From JBKHJZ01 sp046537875 (GTDB lineage Bacteria > Actinomycetota > Acidimicrobiia > Acidimicrobiales > VFJN01): a stretch of 5,981 bases of DNA. Below, in pieces: positions 1-5,259 of this stretch (position 1 is the stretch's first letter; each line of letters opens with the position of its first letter). A program made the position numbers and the translations under genes. The stretch covers positions 1 to 5,981 of the forward strand of contig JBKHJZ010000192.1 of the NCBI GenBank assembly GCA_046537875.1, given 5' to 3'. Under the pieces are notes generated by a model, which had not been told where the DNA came from, searched no databases, and was given only the letters and a program-made list of their open reading frames with translations.

Positions 1-153
1 GACCGGCTCGTCGACGGTGATCTCGTCTGGGATGCCGTGGTGGCGGTGGAGGACACAGGGACGGTCGAGACGATCTTCGACCTGGAGGTCCGGCCCGGGG
101 GCCGGAAGATCGAGAACTTCCTTGCGGGCCACGGTGGCGTGTTCGTCTCGAAC
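1..153 (+). mobile_element. Intein C-terminal splicing domain (blocks F and G) within dcd, partial
   Basis: Residues 1-51 of the open frame read as the end of a Hint-fold intein. WDAVVAVEDTG (10-20) is the strand that usually precedes block F. Block F is TIFDLEV (24-30) followed by ENFLAG (38-43), the counterpart of the usual 'VYDLxV...(H/E)NFxAN'. Block G is GGVFVSN (45-51) followed by Thr52 as the +1 residue. Asn51 (bases 151-153) would be the cyclising residue that releases the intein, and Thr52 the acceptor nucleophile on the C-extein. The usual penultimate His is Ser50, a substitution also known in some active inteins. The junction lies just before the conserved TAGF strand, between the expected catalytic Arg and Glu67. 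Block A, block B and any homing-endonuclease domain lie before base 1, so this could be a full intein, a mini-intein or the C-terminal half of a split intein. Confidence 0.88.
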
Positions 154-378
154 ACCGCGGGCTTCGTCGACGCCGGGTTCAGCGGGCACATCACGCTCGA
201 GCTGTCGAACGTGGCGAACCTGCCGATCACGCTCTACCCGCGCATGAAGATCGGCCAGATCAGCTTCCTGCGGATGACGACCCCGGCCGACCAGCCGTAC
301 GGCGCCGGGCGGGGATCGCGGTACCAGGGCCAGCGCGGCCCCACGCCCAGCCGCTACTGGACCAACTTCCAGGAGTAG
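1..378 (+). CDS. dcd: dCTP deaminase, C-terminal part, interrupted by an intein (5' end outside window)
   Basis: Open from base 1 in frame 1 to TAG at 376-378 (125 residues visible). Residues 52-125 are the C-terminal end of dCTP deaminase, a trimeric dUTPase-fold enzyme that deaminates dCTP; some actinobacterial members form dUMP directly. Recognisable segments are NTAGFVDAGFSG (51-62), HITLELSNVANLPITLYP (63-80), KIGQISFLRMTTPA (83-96) and YQGQRGPTPSRYW (110-122), and the C-terminus falls where actinobacterial Dcd normally ends. Glu67 in 'LEL' matches the catalytic Glu (E138 of E. coli Dcd). Residues 1-51 do not align with Dcd: the expected segment with the catalytic Ser and Arg ('GKSSLGR' type) is absent and intein sequence stands in its place. 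That motif should lie in the N-extein upstream. The gene converges on the Fe-S oxidoreductase gene with a 34-bp gap. The family call is secure; whether the spliced enzyme is active cannot be judged here. Confidence 0.93.
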   Translation, partial: DRLVDGDLVWDAVVAVEDTGTVETIFDLEVRPGGRKIENFLAGHGGVFVSNTAGFVDAGFSGHITLELSNVANLPITLYPRMKIGQISFLRMTTPADQPYGAGRGSRYQGQRGPTPSRYWTNFQE

Positions 379-397
379 CCGGCGGGGGCGGATAGAA

Positions 398-407
398 CGA
401 GCGCTCG
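398..407. other. 10-bp palindrome between convergent genes
   Basis: CGAGCGCTCG is a perfect 10-bp palindrome in the 34-bp gap between the dcd stop and the stop of the leftward Fe-S gene. On the minus strand it is followed by TTCTAT, so it could act as a weak terminator for the leftward transcript. The hairpin would have a very tight loop, so the call is tentative. Nothing else is seen in this gap. Confidence 0.25.
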
Positions 408-412
408 CAGCC

Positions 413-2605
413 TCAGTCGTTGACCGCCAGCCGGCGGGCGTCCCGCTCCTCCAGCGCGTCGAGCACGTGCATCGAGATGTCGGCCACCCGGAGCTCCTCG
501 TCCTCCTTGCCGGCGGCCTTCGCACCGTCGTCGATCATGATGTAGCAGAAGGGGCACGCCACGGCGATGCGGTCGGCGCCGGTGGCGATCAGCTCCTGGG
601 TCCGCTCCTCGTTGACCCGCTTGCCGACGGTCTCCTCCATCCACATGCGGGCCCCGCCGGCGCCGCAGCACATGCCCTTGGTGCCGTTGCGCTTGGCCTC
701 CACCACCTCGACGCCGCCCAGGCTGCCGACCACCCGCCGGGGCGCCATGTAGATGTCGTTGTGGCGGCCCAGGTAGCACGAGTCGTGGTAGACGAGCCGC
801 TCGTCGAGCCGGGCATCGGTCATGTCGAGGCGCCCCTCGGTGATCAGCCACTCGAGCAGCTGGCTGTGGTGGATCACCTCGTAGTCGCCGCCGAGCTGCG
901 GGTACTCGTTGCCCAGCGTGTTGAAGCAGTGCGGGCACTGCGTGACGATCTTCCGCACCCCCATGCCGTTGAGTGTCTCGATGTTCTGCATGGCGAGCAT
1001 CTGGAAGATGTACTCGTTGCCGGAGCGGCGGGCGGGGTCGCCGTTGCAGTTCTCCGACGGCCCGAGGATGGCGAAGTCGAGCCCGGCCCGCTGCATCAGC
1101 TTGGCCATGGCGACCGACACCCTCTGGTTCTTGTCGTCGAAGCTGCCGGCGCAGCCGACCCAGTAGAGGAACTCGTGGTCGAAGGAGTCGCCGGGCTCGA
1201 CGATCGGCACACCGTCGACCTTGGACGCCCAGCTCGCCCGCTCGGTCTGCGCCATGCCCCACGGGTTGCCCGAGTTCTCCATCGCCCGGTAGGCGGTGCC
1301 CAGCTCGGTGGGGAAGTTCGACTCCATCAGCGACAGGTAGCGCCGCATGTCGAGGATCTTGTCGAGGATCTCGATGTTCACCGGGCAGATCTCGTCGCAC
1401 GCCTTGCACGACGTGCACGCCCAGATCTCCTCGGGGGTGATGCGCTCGAACAGCGAGTCGGCCGACACCGTGATCTCGGGATCCATGCCGATCGGGGGCG
1501 ACACCTCCGGCTCGCCGGTGCGGGCCATCACCTCCCCGGCCTTCAGCACGATCTCCCGGGGGTCGAGCGACTTGCCGGTGGCGTGGGCGGGGCAGACGCT
1601 GGTGCACCGGCCGCACATCGTGCAGGCGTCGGTGTCGAGCAGCTGCTTCCACGTGAAGTCCTCGACGCTCGACGCGCCGAACGTCTCGAGCTCGGTCTCC
1701 ATCAGGTTCGGCAGCGCCTTCATCGCCCCCTTCGGGCGCTCCCGGTCGCGCAGGTACATGTTGAGCGGCGACGTGAACATGTGCCGGAGCATCGTCACCG
1801 GCAGGATCAGCAGGAACGCCCCGAACGCGACCACGTGGGCCACCCACCAGCCCTGGTGCCAGCCGGCCAGCGACCCGCTGCCCTCCACCAGCGTGGCGAG
1901 CGGGTAGCCGATCACCGACCAGCGCTCGAAGTCCGGGGTGCCGTCCAGCGCGATCCGGTACGCCTCGGCCCCGAAGCCGGTGAGGCCGATCGCCAGCAGA
2001 ACGCCCAGGATCACCGCGTGCTCTGGCTTCGACTTGATGCGGATGCGGTAGGGGCGCTGGACGTAGCGGCGCACGATCGCCCAGCCGACGCCCACGACGA
2101 ACAGGGCACCGGCCACGTCGCCGACCAGGGAGTAGCCCTGGTAGACGCCGCCGTGGAGGAACTTGGCGCCCTCCGGCAGCTGGTGGTTCACCTCCAGCAC
2201 GGTGGTCACCGCGAGCAGCACCAGGAAGTTGAAGTAGATCAGCGAGTGCATGACGCCCGCGGCCGGGTCGCGCAGCAGCGTCTGCATGTACACGCCCGCC
2301 CGGAAGTCACGCAGCCGGCGGCCGACGTTCTGCCTGGTGGTGCCCCGGGCGTCGGGGGCGCCGCGCTCCCAGTTCCTCACCCGCGCCGCGAACAGCACGC
2401 CGCCGTAGACGATGGCCAGCGGGATGACCGTGTAGAACACGGCCTTCCAGGCCGAGGGGATGTTCCCGAAGACCTCGCGGGTGATCGGGGAGTCGTCGTG
2501 CCACTGCAGCGCGGTGGCGGCGATCCCGGAGGCGACGGTGACCAGCGCGACGGCGAGGCCGATGCCGACGGCGACCTGGTTCGGCTTGACGCGACGGGTG
2601 CTCAC
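413..2605 (-). CDS. Membrane-bound (Fe-S) oxidoreductase, heterodisulfide-reductase-related / EtfD-like
   Basis: 730 aa, GTG start at 2605-2603, stop TGA at 415-413. The N-terminal third is a nitrate-reductase-gamma/HdrE-like membrane domain with about six hydrophobic segments (near 11-33, 54-75, 121-138, 160-178, 196-213, 254-274). His257 and His275 are 18 apart, as are a pair of NarI haem ligands. A ferredoxin-like domain follows with two [4Fe-4S] motifs: C328-x2-C331-x2-C334-x3-C338 and C397-x2-C400-x2-C403-x3-CP(407-408). Two CCG-type domains follow. The second is canonical (C610, CCG 646-648, CPFC 684-687); the first has C485, a single C520 ('CNGD') and CPHC 557-560. The order matches the mycobacterial EtfD family (Rv0338c type), proposed to pass electrons from electron-transfer flavoprotein of fatty-acid oxidation to the quinone pool, but without that protein's C-terminal extension. 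No etfA or etfB lies in the window, so the electron donor is inferred. Another HdrD-like quinone reductase role is possible. Confidence 0.88.
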   Translation of the reverse strand: MSTRRVKPNQVAVGIGLAVALVTVASGIAATALQWHDDSPITREVFGNIPSAWKAVFYTVIPLAIVYGGVLFAARVRNWERGAPDARGTTRQNVGRRLRDFRAGVYMQTLLRDPAAGVMHSLIYFNFLVLLAVTTVLEVNHQLPEGAKFLHGGVYQGYSLVGDVAGALFVVGVGWAIVRRYVQRPYRIRIKSKPEHAVILGVLLAIGLTGFGAEAYRIALDGTPDFERWSVIGYPLATLVEGSGSLAGWHQGWWVAHVVAFGAFLLILPVTMLRHMFTSPLNMYLRDRERPKGAMKALPNLMETELETFGASSVEDFTWKQLLDTDACTMCGRCTSVCPAHATGKSLDPREIVLKAGEVMARTGEPEVSPPIGMDPEITVSADSLFERITPEEIWACTSCKACDEICPVNIEILDKILDMRRYLSLMESNFPTELGTAYRAMENSGNPWGMAQTERASWASKVDGVPIVEPGDSFDHEFLYWVGCAGSFDDKNQRVSVAMAKLMQRAGLDFAILGPSENCNGDPARRSGNEYIFQMLAMQNIETLNGMGVRKIVTQCPHCFNTLGNEYPQLGGDYEVIHHSQLLEWLITEGRLDMTDARLDERLVYHDSCYLGRHNDIYMAPRRVVGSLGGVEVVEAKRNGTKGMCCGAGGARMWMEETVGKRVNEERTQELIATGADRIAVACPFCYIMIDDGAKAAGKEDEELRVADISMHVLDALEERDARRLAVND

Positions 2606-2612
2606 GTGGCGA

Positions 2613-2618
2613 AACCTA
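2613..2618 (-). promoter_or_regulatory. Candidate -10 box for a leaderless Fe-S oxidoreductase transcript
   Basis: On the minus strand TAGGTT fits the actinobacterial TANNNT -10 pattern and ends 7 nt before the GTG start, so transcription would begin at about the start codon. No -35 is obvious. The alternative is that GGTAGG, overlapping this hexamer about 8-13 nt before the GTG, serves as a weak ribosome-binding site. Confidence 0.35.
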
Positions 2619-2623
2619 CCGAA

Positions 2624-2639
2624 CGGGCAGAAGTGCCCG
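2624..2639. other. Short hairpin upstream of the Fe-S oxidoreductase gene
   Basis: CGGGCA (2624-2629) and TGCCCG (2634-2639) are perfect inverted repeats around a 4-nt loop. They lie just upstream of the candidate -10 of the leftward gene, where an operator could sit. The 6-bp arms are short for such GC-rich DNA, so this may be chance. Confidence 0.25.
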
Positions 2640-2675
2640 AGAATCCGGGCTCGTCCGACCTGCGGGTGCGGGGCA

Positions 2676-2701
2676 GCGACCGGCGGCGGCCCGCCGGTCG
2701 C
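2676..2701 (-). terminator. Perfect 11-bp hairpin after the cNMP-binding gene
   Basis: Arms at 2676-2686 (GCGACCGGCGG) and 2691-2701 (CCGCCGGTCGC) pair without mismatch around a 4-nt loop. It lies 15 bp beyond the stop of the leftward cyclic-nucleotide-binding gene and about 70 bp before the Fe-S oxidoreductase start. No U-rich tract follows on the minus strand, so it would be a U-less, actinobacterial-style terminator or attenuator, or only an RNA stability element. If it terminates, the two minus-strand genes are separate transcripts. Confidence 0.5.
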
Positions 2702-2716
2702 CGTCCGTCCGTGGGC

Positions 2717-3139
2717 TCAGCCGTAGGCCTTGGTGTCGAGCTCGCGCACCCGGGTGGCGAGCGCCGCGAGGATCTTGTGGTTGAGCGTGGGGACCTCGTC
2801 GAGCAGGCCCGAGAACTCGCGGGGCCCGAGGACGAGCACGGTGAGCGGCGTGGCGGCGACCACCGTGGCGGTCCGGGGACCGTGGTCGAGCAGGGACAGC
2901 TCCCCGATGCAGTCGCCGGGGCCCAGCGTGTTGATCGTCTGACCGCCGCGCAGCACGTCGGCGGTGCCGTCGACGATGATGAACGCCTCCCGCCCGACAT
3001 CGCCCTGCGTGACGAACTCCTTGCCCTCGTCGAGCGTCAGCTCCACGGTCGCCCGCGCGATCTCCCGCAGCTCCTTGGTGGTGCAACCGGAGAACAGCGG
3101 GACCGCTGCGAGGTGGTTGAGGTACTGCTCGCGTGCCAT
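2717..3139 (-). CDS. Stand-alone cyclic nucleotide-binding domain protein
   Basis: 140 aa, ATG at 3139-3137, stop TGA at 2719-2717. Almost the whole protein is one CAP/PKA-type cyclic-nucleotide-binding domain: PLFSGCTTKELREIA (14-28) is the N-terminal helix, EGKEFVTQGDVG (38-49) and AFIIVDGTADV (52-62) are beta-roll strands, and GELSLLDHGPRTATV (79-93) is the phosphate-binding cassette. Glu80 and Arg89, the residues that usually contact ribose and cyclic phosphate, are both present, so cAMP or cGMP binding is plausible. A C-terminal helix (HKILAALATRVREL, 121-134) follows. There is no helix-turn-helix, kinase, channel or esterase domain, so it is not a CRP-type transcription factor and presumably acts on a partner. 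It lies upstream of and in the same direction as the Fe-S oxidoreductase gene, separated by a hairpin, and is divergent from the winged-helix gene. No Shine-Dalgarno sequence is visible. The domain call is firm; the function is unknown. Confidence 0.9.
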   Translation of the reverse strand: MAREQYLNHLAAVPLFSGCTTKELREIARATVELTLDEGKEFVTQGDVGREAFIIVDGTADVLRGGQTINTLGPGDCIGELSLLDHGPRTATVVAATPLTVLVLGPREFSGLLDEVPTLNHKILAALATRVRELDTKAYG

Positions 3140-3147
3140 GGCGCCGC

Positions 3148-3153
3148 AGCTTA
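3148..3153 (-). promoter_or_regulatory. Candidate -10 box for a leaderless cNMP-binding-protein transcript
   Basis: On the minus strand TAAGCT (TANNNT) ends 8 nt before the ATG. The 8 nt between are GC-only with no Shine-Dalgarno match, which supports a leaderless start. TACCTA, four bases further upstream, is an alternative hexamer. No -35 was recognised. Confidence 0.35.
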
Positions 3154-3201
3154 GGTACGTGGAACGGTGCCCGCGGGCGGCGTCGGCGGCGTGTGGCGAC
3201 G

Positions 3202-3228
3202 TTCACGCGGAGGAAACGATCACGACAT
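3202..3228 (+). promoter_or_regulatory. Candidate GlnR-type box array upstream of the winged-helix gene
   Basis: TTCAC (3202-3206), GAAAC (3213-3217) and GACAT (3224-3228) are separated by exactly 6 bp each, an 11-bp period. The first two fit the known GlnR half-sites (gTnAC-n6-GaAAC) fairly well; the third is poor. The array ends 10 bp before the candidate -10 at 3239, the same geometry as the stronger array before amt. It lies in the 112-bp divergent gap, so it could also affect the leftward cNMP-binding gene. Identified by eye only. Confidence 0.4.
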
Positions 3229-3238
3229 CCCCGGCCCG

Positions 3239-3244
3239 TACGGT
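3239..3244 (+). promoter_or_regulatory. Candidate -10 box for a leaderless winged-helix regulator transcript
   Basis: TACGGT fits TANNNT and ends 7 nt before GTG 3252, placing the expected transcription start at or next to the start codon. This is the main support for the chosen start of the regulator gene, which has no ribosome-binding site. Confidence 0.4.
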
Positions 3245-3251
3245 CCGGACC

Positions 3252-3776
3252 GTGGAGGTGGCACTGATCCAGTGGCCGGCCGAGCGCGACCGGCGCGAGG
3301 AGCTCCGCCGGGCACGCCGCCCCCGCCTCCTCCTCGTGGAGCACGGTTCGCCGCCGATCCCGGCCGACGACCTCGAGGACTGGATCCGCCTGCCGGCCGA
3401 CGAGCTCGACGTCCGGGTCCGCGTCGAGGCGCTGCGCCGCCGCAAGGGCGCACTGCCGGCGAGCCCGCAGCTCGACGGCGACGGCGTGCTGCGCGTGGGC
3501 TCCGCCTGGGTGGCGCTGCCGCCGGTCGAGGCGCGGCTGATGGCGGCGCTGCTCGACCGGTTCGGTGCGGTCGTCGGCCGCGAGGCCCTGGCCCGGGCGG
3601 GGTGGCCGCGCCGGTCCCCGGGCCGCAACGCCCTCGACGTGCACGTGCTGCGGTTGCGCCGCCGCACGGTGCCGCTGGGTCTGGCGATCCGCACGGTGCG
3701 GTCGCGGGGCTACCTGCTCGAGCGTGCGCCCTCCACGGCGTCAGACAACGGTCAGCAACCGGTGCAACAGGCGTAA
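3252..3776 (+). CDS. OmpR/PhoB-type winged-helix regulator with shortened, non-canonical receiver-like N-terminus
   Basis: 174 aa from GTG 3252 (GTG 3258 is equally possible), stop TAA at 3774-3776. Residues 76-157 form an OmpR-type DNA-binding winged helix: strands around VLRVGSAWVALPPVEARLM (79-97), GAVVGREALARAGW (105-118), the recognition-helix segment RNALDVHVLRLRR (125-137), and the wing IRTVRSRGYLLE (146-157). The first 65 residues are too short for a receiver domain. A start strand (VALIQW) and an end resembling the last part of a receiver (DWIRLPADELDVRVRVEALRRR spans 43-64) are present, but no phospho-acceptor Asp with its acidic pocket is recognisable, so phosphorylation control is unlikely. 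The gene lies directly upstream of amt-glnK, and its stop codon is inside the GTAAC box of the amt operator. Together with GlnR being an OmpR-family regulator that works without canonical phosphorylation, this suggests a nitrogen regulator. The fold is firm; the nitrogen role is inference and the start is moderately sure. Confidence 0.8.
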   Translation: MEVALIQWPAERDRREELRRARRPRLLLVEHGSPPIPADDLEDWIRLPADELDVRVRVEALRRRKGALPASPQLDGDGVLRVGSAWVALPPVEARLMAALLDRFGAVVGREALARAGWPRRSPGRNALDVHVLRLRRRTVPLGLAIRTVRSRGYLLERAPSTASDNGQQPVQQA

Positions 3777-3799
3777 CAGCCGGACAACGGACAGGAAAC
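3773..3799 (+). promoter_or_regulatory. GlnR-type operator (three 11-bp-spaced boxes) upstream of amt
   Basis: GTAAC (3773-3777), ACAAC (3784-3788) and GAAAC (3795-3799) follow each other with exactly 6 bp between boxes, the layout of known GlnR sites (gTnAC-n6-GaAAC repeats) at actinobacterial amtB and glnA promoters. The last box ends 10 bp before a candidate -10, so a bound protein would cover the -35 region, consistent with activation. The first box contains the stop codon of the upstream regulator gene. Further CAAC motifs at 3745-3768 do not keep the 11-bp phase and fall in Gln codons, so they are not included. Confidence 0.65.
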
Positions 3800-3809
3800 C
3801 CGGCCTCCC

Positions 3810-3815
3810 TACCGT
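3810..3815 (+). promoter_or_regulatory. Candidate -10 box of the amt-glnK promoter
   Basis: TACCGT fits TANNNT. Transcription from about 3822 would give a leader of roughly 24 nt containing the strong ribosome-binding site TAGGAGG (3834-3840), 5 nt before GTG 3846. No -35 is seen, as expected for an activator-dependent promoter whose -35 position is occupied by the box array. Confidence 0.45.
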
Positions 3816-3845
3816 CACCCCGTCCGACGACCGTAGGAGGTTCGC

Positions 3846-5249
3846 GTGAGACGGAAGCTGCTCTCTGGAGCGGTGGTGGCAGCCGTGGGGGTGCTGGTGA
3901 TCGCCCCACCCGCCGCAGCCCAGGACGTCCCCGACGGGGCGGCGTCGCAGGTGGTGCTCGACAACCTGTGGGTGTTCCTCGCCGGGGTGCTGGTGTTCTT
4001 CATGCAGGCGGGCTTCGGCCTCCTCGAGGCGGGACTGACCCGGGCGAAGAACGTCGCCAACATCATGATGAAGAACCTGATGGACGCCTCGGCGGGCGTG
4101 CTGGCGTTCCTCGTCGTCGGCTTCTCCATCGGGTTCGGGGGCGAGGCGCTGGGCGGCTGGTTGGGCTGGAACGGCCTCGGCGTCGAGGGGATCGGCGACG
4201 TGTCGGCCACCGAGGGCCTCTGGACCCCGACCATGTTCTTCTTCCAGGCGGCCTTCGCCGCCACCGCCGCCACGATCGTGTCGGGGGCGATGGCCGAGCG
4301 GACGAGGTTCCGTGCCTACCTCGTCTACTCGGTCGTCATCACCGCGCTCATCTACCCGGTTGTCCTCAGCTGGACCTGGGGTGGTGGCTGGCTGGCGCAG
4401 CGCGAGTTCCCGTTCTCCGACTTCGCCGGGTCGACCATCGTGCACGCCACCGGCGGCTGGGCGGCGCTCATGGGGGCGATCGTCCTCGGACCCCGCCTCG
4501 GCAAGTACGGCCGCGACGGCAGGCCGCGGGCCATCCCCGGCCACAGCATCCCGTTCGCGGTGATCGGGGCGATGATCCTGTTCGTCGGCTGGTTCGGGTT
4601 CAACCCGGGTTCCGAGCTGGCGGCCGACGAGGTGGTGCCCCTGCTCGCGGTCAACACCCTGGTGGCGGCGGCCGCCGGTGCGGTGGTGGCCATGGCCGTC
4701 AACTGGCTGACCGACCGCAAGCCCGACGTCTCGATGGCGGCCAACGGCCTGCTCGCCGGGCTCGTCTCGATCACCGCTCCGGTCGGCGCGGTGGAGGCCT
4801 GGGCGGCCGTGCTGATCGGCGCCGTCGGTGGGGCCGTCGTCGTGGCGTCGGTCAAGCTGCTCGACCGGATCCGGGTCGACGACCCGGTGGGCGCCATCTC
4901 GGTCCACGGCGTGGCCGGCACCTGGGGCACGCTGTCGATCGGCCTGTTCGCGACCCTCGACGACGGGTTCCTCGGCCGGGCCGATGCCGGGCTGTTCTAC
5001 GGCGGCGGCGTCGACCAGCTGGTGACGCAGGCGATCTTCGTCCTGGCGCACGCCCTCTGGGTCATCCCGGCGGCGGGGCTGCTGTTCCTGGCCATCAAGT
5101 GGACGGTGGGCCTGCGGGTGTCCGAGGAGGAGGAGCTGGCGGGGCTGGACGTCATGGAGCACGGCGCGAGCGGCTACGCCGACGACGTCGCCGCCGGGGC
5201 GCCGTCGGGCGATGAGGCACCGGTCCCCCGGCCGGTGACCGTGGGCTGA
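3846..5249 (+). CDS. amt: Ammonium transporter (Amt/MEP/Rh family)
   Basis: 467 aa, GTG start 3846 chosen because AGGAGG lies at 3835-3840, stop TGA 5247-5249. Residues 1-25 are a signal peptide (basic start, hydrophobic core, A-A-A before Gln26), followed by about eleven membrane helices. Pore residues are intact by comparison with E. coli AmtB: Phe137 in QAAF and Phe252 in FNPGS (the stacked Phe gate, F107/F215), Trp178, Asp192 in DFAG (D160), Ser256 (S219), and the twin His pair His200 (TIVH) and His354 (SVHGVAGTWG). It conducts ammonium/ammonia across the cytoplasmic membrane. The cytoplasmic tail VGLRVSEEEELAGLDVMEHG (421-440) is the conserved segment that GlnK binds to block the channel; about 27 low-complexity residues follow it. 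It is followed 10 bp later by glnK, whose ribosome-binding site overlaps its stop codon, so the two are one operon. Expression is probably controlled by the GlnR-type boxes upstream. Confidence 0.97.
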   Translation: MRRKLLSGAVVAAVGVLVIAPPAAAQDVPDGAASQVVLDNLWVFLAGVLVFFMQAGFGLLEAGLTRAKNVANIMMKNLMDASAGVLAFLVVGFSIGFGGEALGGWLGWNGLGVEGIGDVSATEGLWTPTMFFFQAAFAATAATIVSGAMAERTRFRAYLVYSVVITALIYPVVLSWTWGGGWLAQREFPFSDFAGSTIVHATGGWAALMGAIVLGPRLGKYGRDGRPRAIPGHSIPFAVIGAMILFVGWFGFNPGSELAADEVVPLLAVNTLVAAAAGAVVAMAVNWLTDRKPDVSMAANGLLAGLVSITAPVGAVEAWAAVLIGAVGGAVVVASVKLLDRIRVDDPVGAISVHGVAGTWGTLSIGLFATLDDGFLGRADAGLFYGGGVDQLVTQAIFVLAHALWVIPAAGLLFLAIKWTVGLRVSEEEELAGLDVMEHGASGYADDVAAGAPSGDEAPVPRPVTVG

Positions 5250-5259
5250 GGAGGTCGAC

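Noticed and set aside
1..153. Divergent N-terminal part explained by a frameshift or a degenerate Dcd active site.
   Set aside because: The other two forward frames give no Dcd sequence, and the residues match intein blocks F and G in order with Asn and Thr at the junction.
377..439. Direct repeat GCCGGCGGG after dcd and within the end of the Fe-S gene.
   Set aside because: Only 9 bp in very GC-rich DNA, one copy coding; no other sign of an attachment site or mobile element.
467..3154. A very long plus-strand open frame (895 codons) antisense to the Fe-S oxidoreductase and cNMP-binding genes.
   Set aside because: It is the antisense shadow of two clear genes in GC-rich DNA, rich in His/Arg/Ala/Val with no recognisable domain.
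3138..3251. ATG 3138, in frame with the winged-helix gene, as its start; and GGAGGA (3209-3214) as its ribosome-binding site.
   Set aside because: The ATG overlaps the start codon of the divergent gene, and the extra residues would not belong to the fold. No ATG, GTG or TTG lies at a usable distance after GGAGGA; only ATC does. GTG 3252 with TACGGT 7 nt upstream fits better.
3745..3768. Additional CAAC repeats (ACAAC, GCAAC, GCAAC) as further operator boxes.
   Set aside because: They are spaced 9-10 bp apart, out of the 11-bp phase, and are explained by Gln and Asn codons at the end of the regulator gene.
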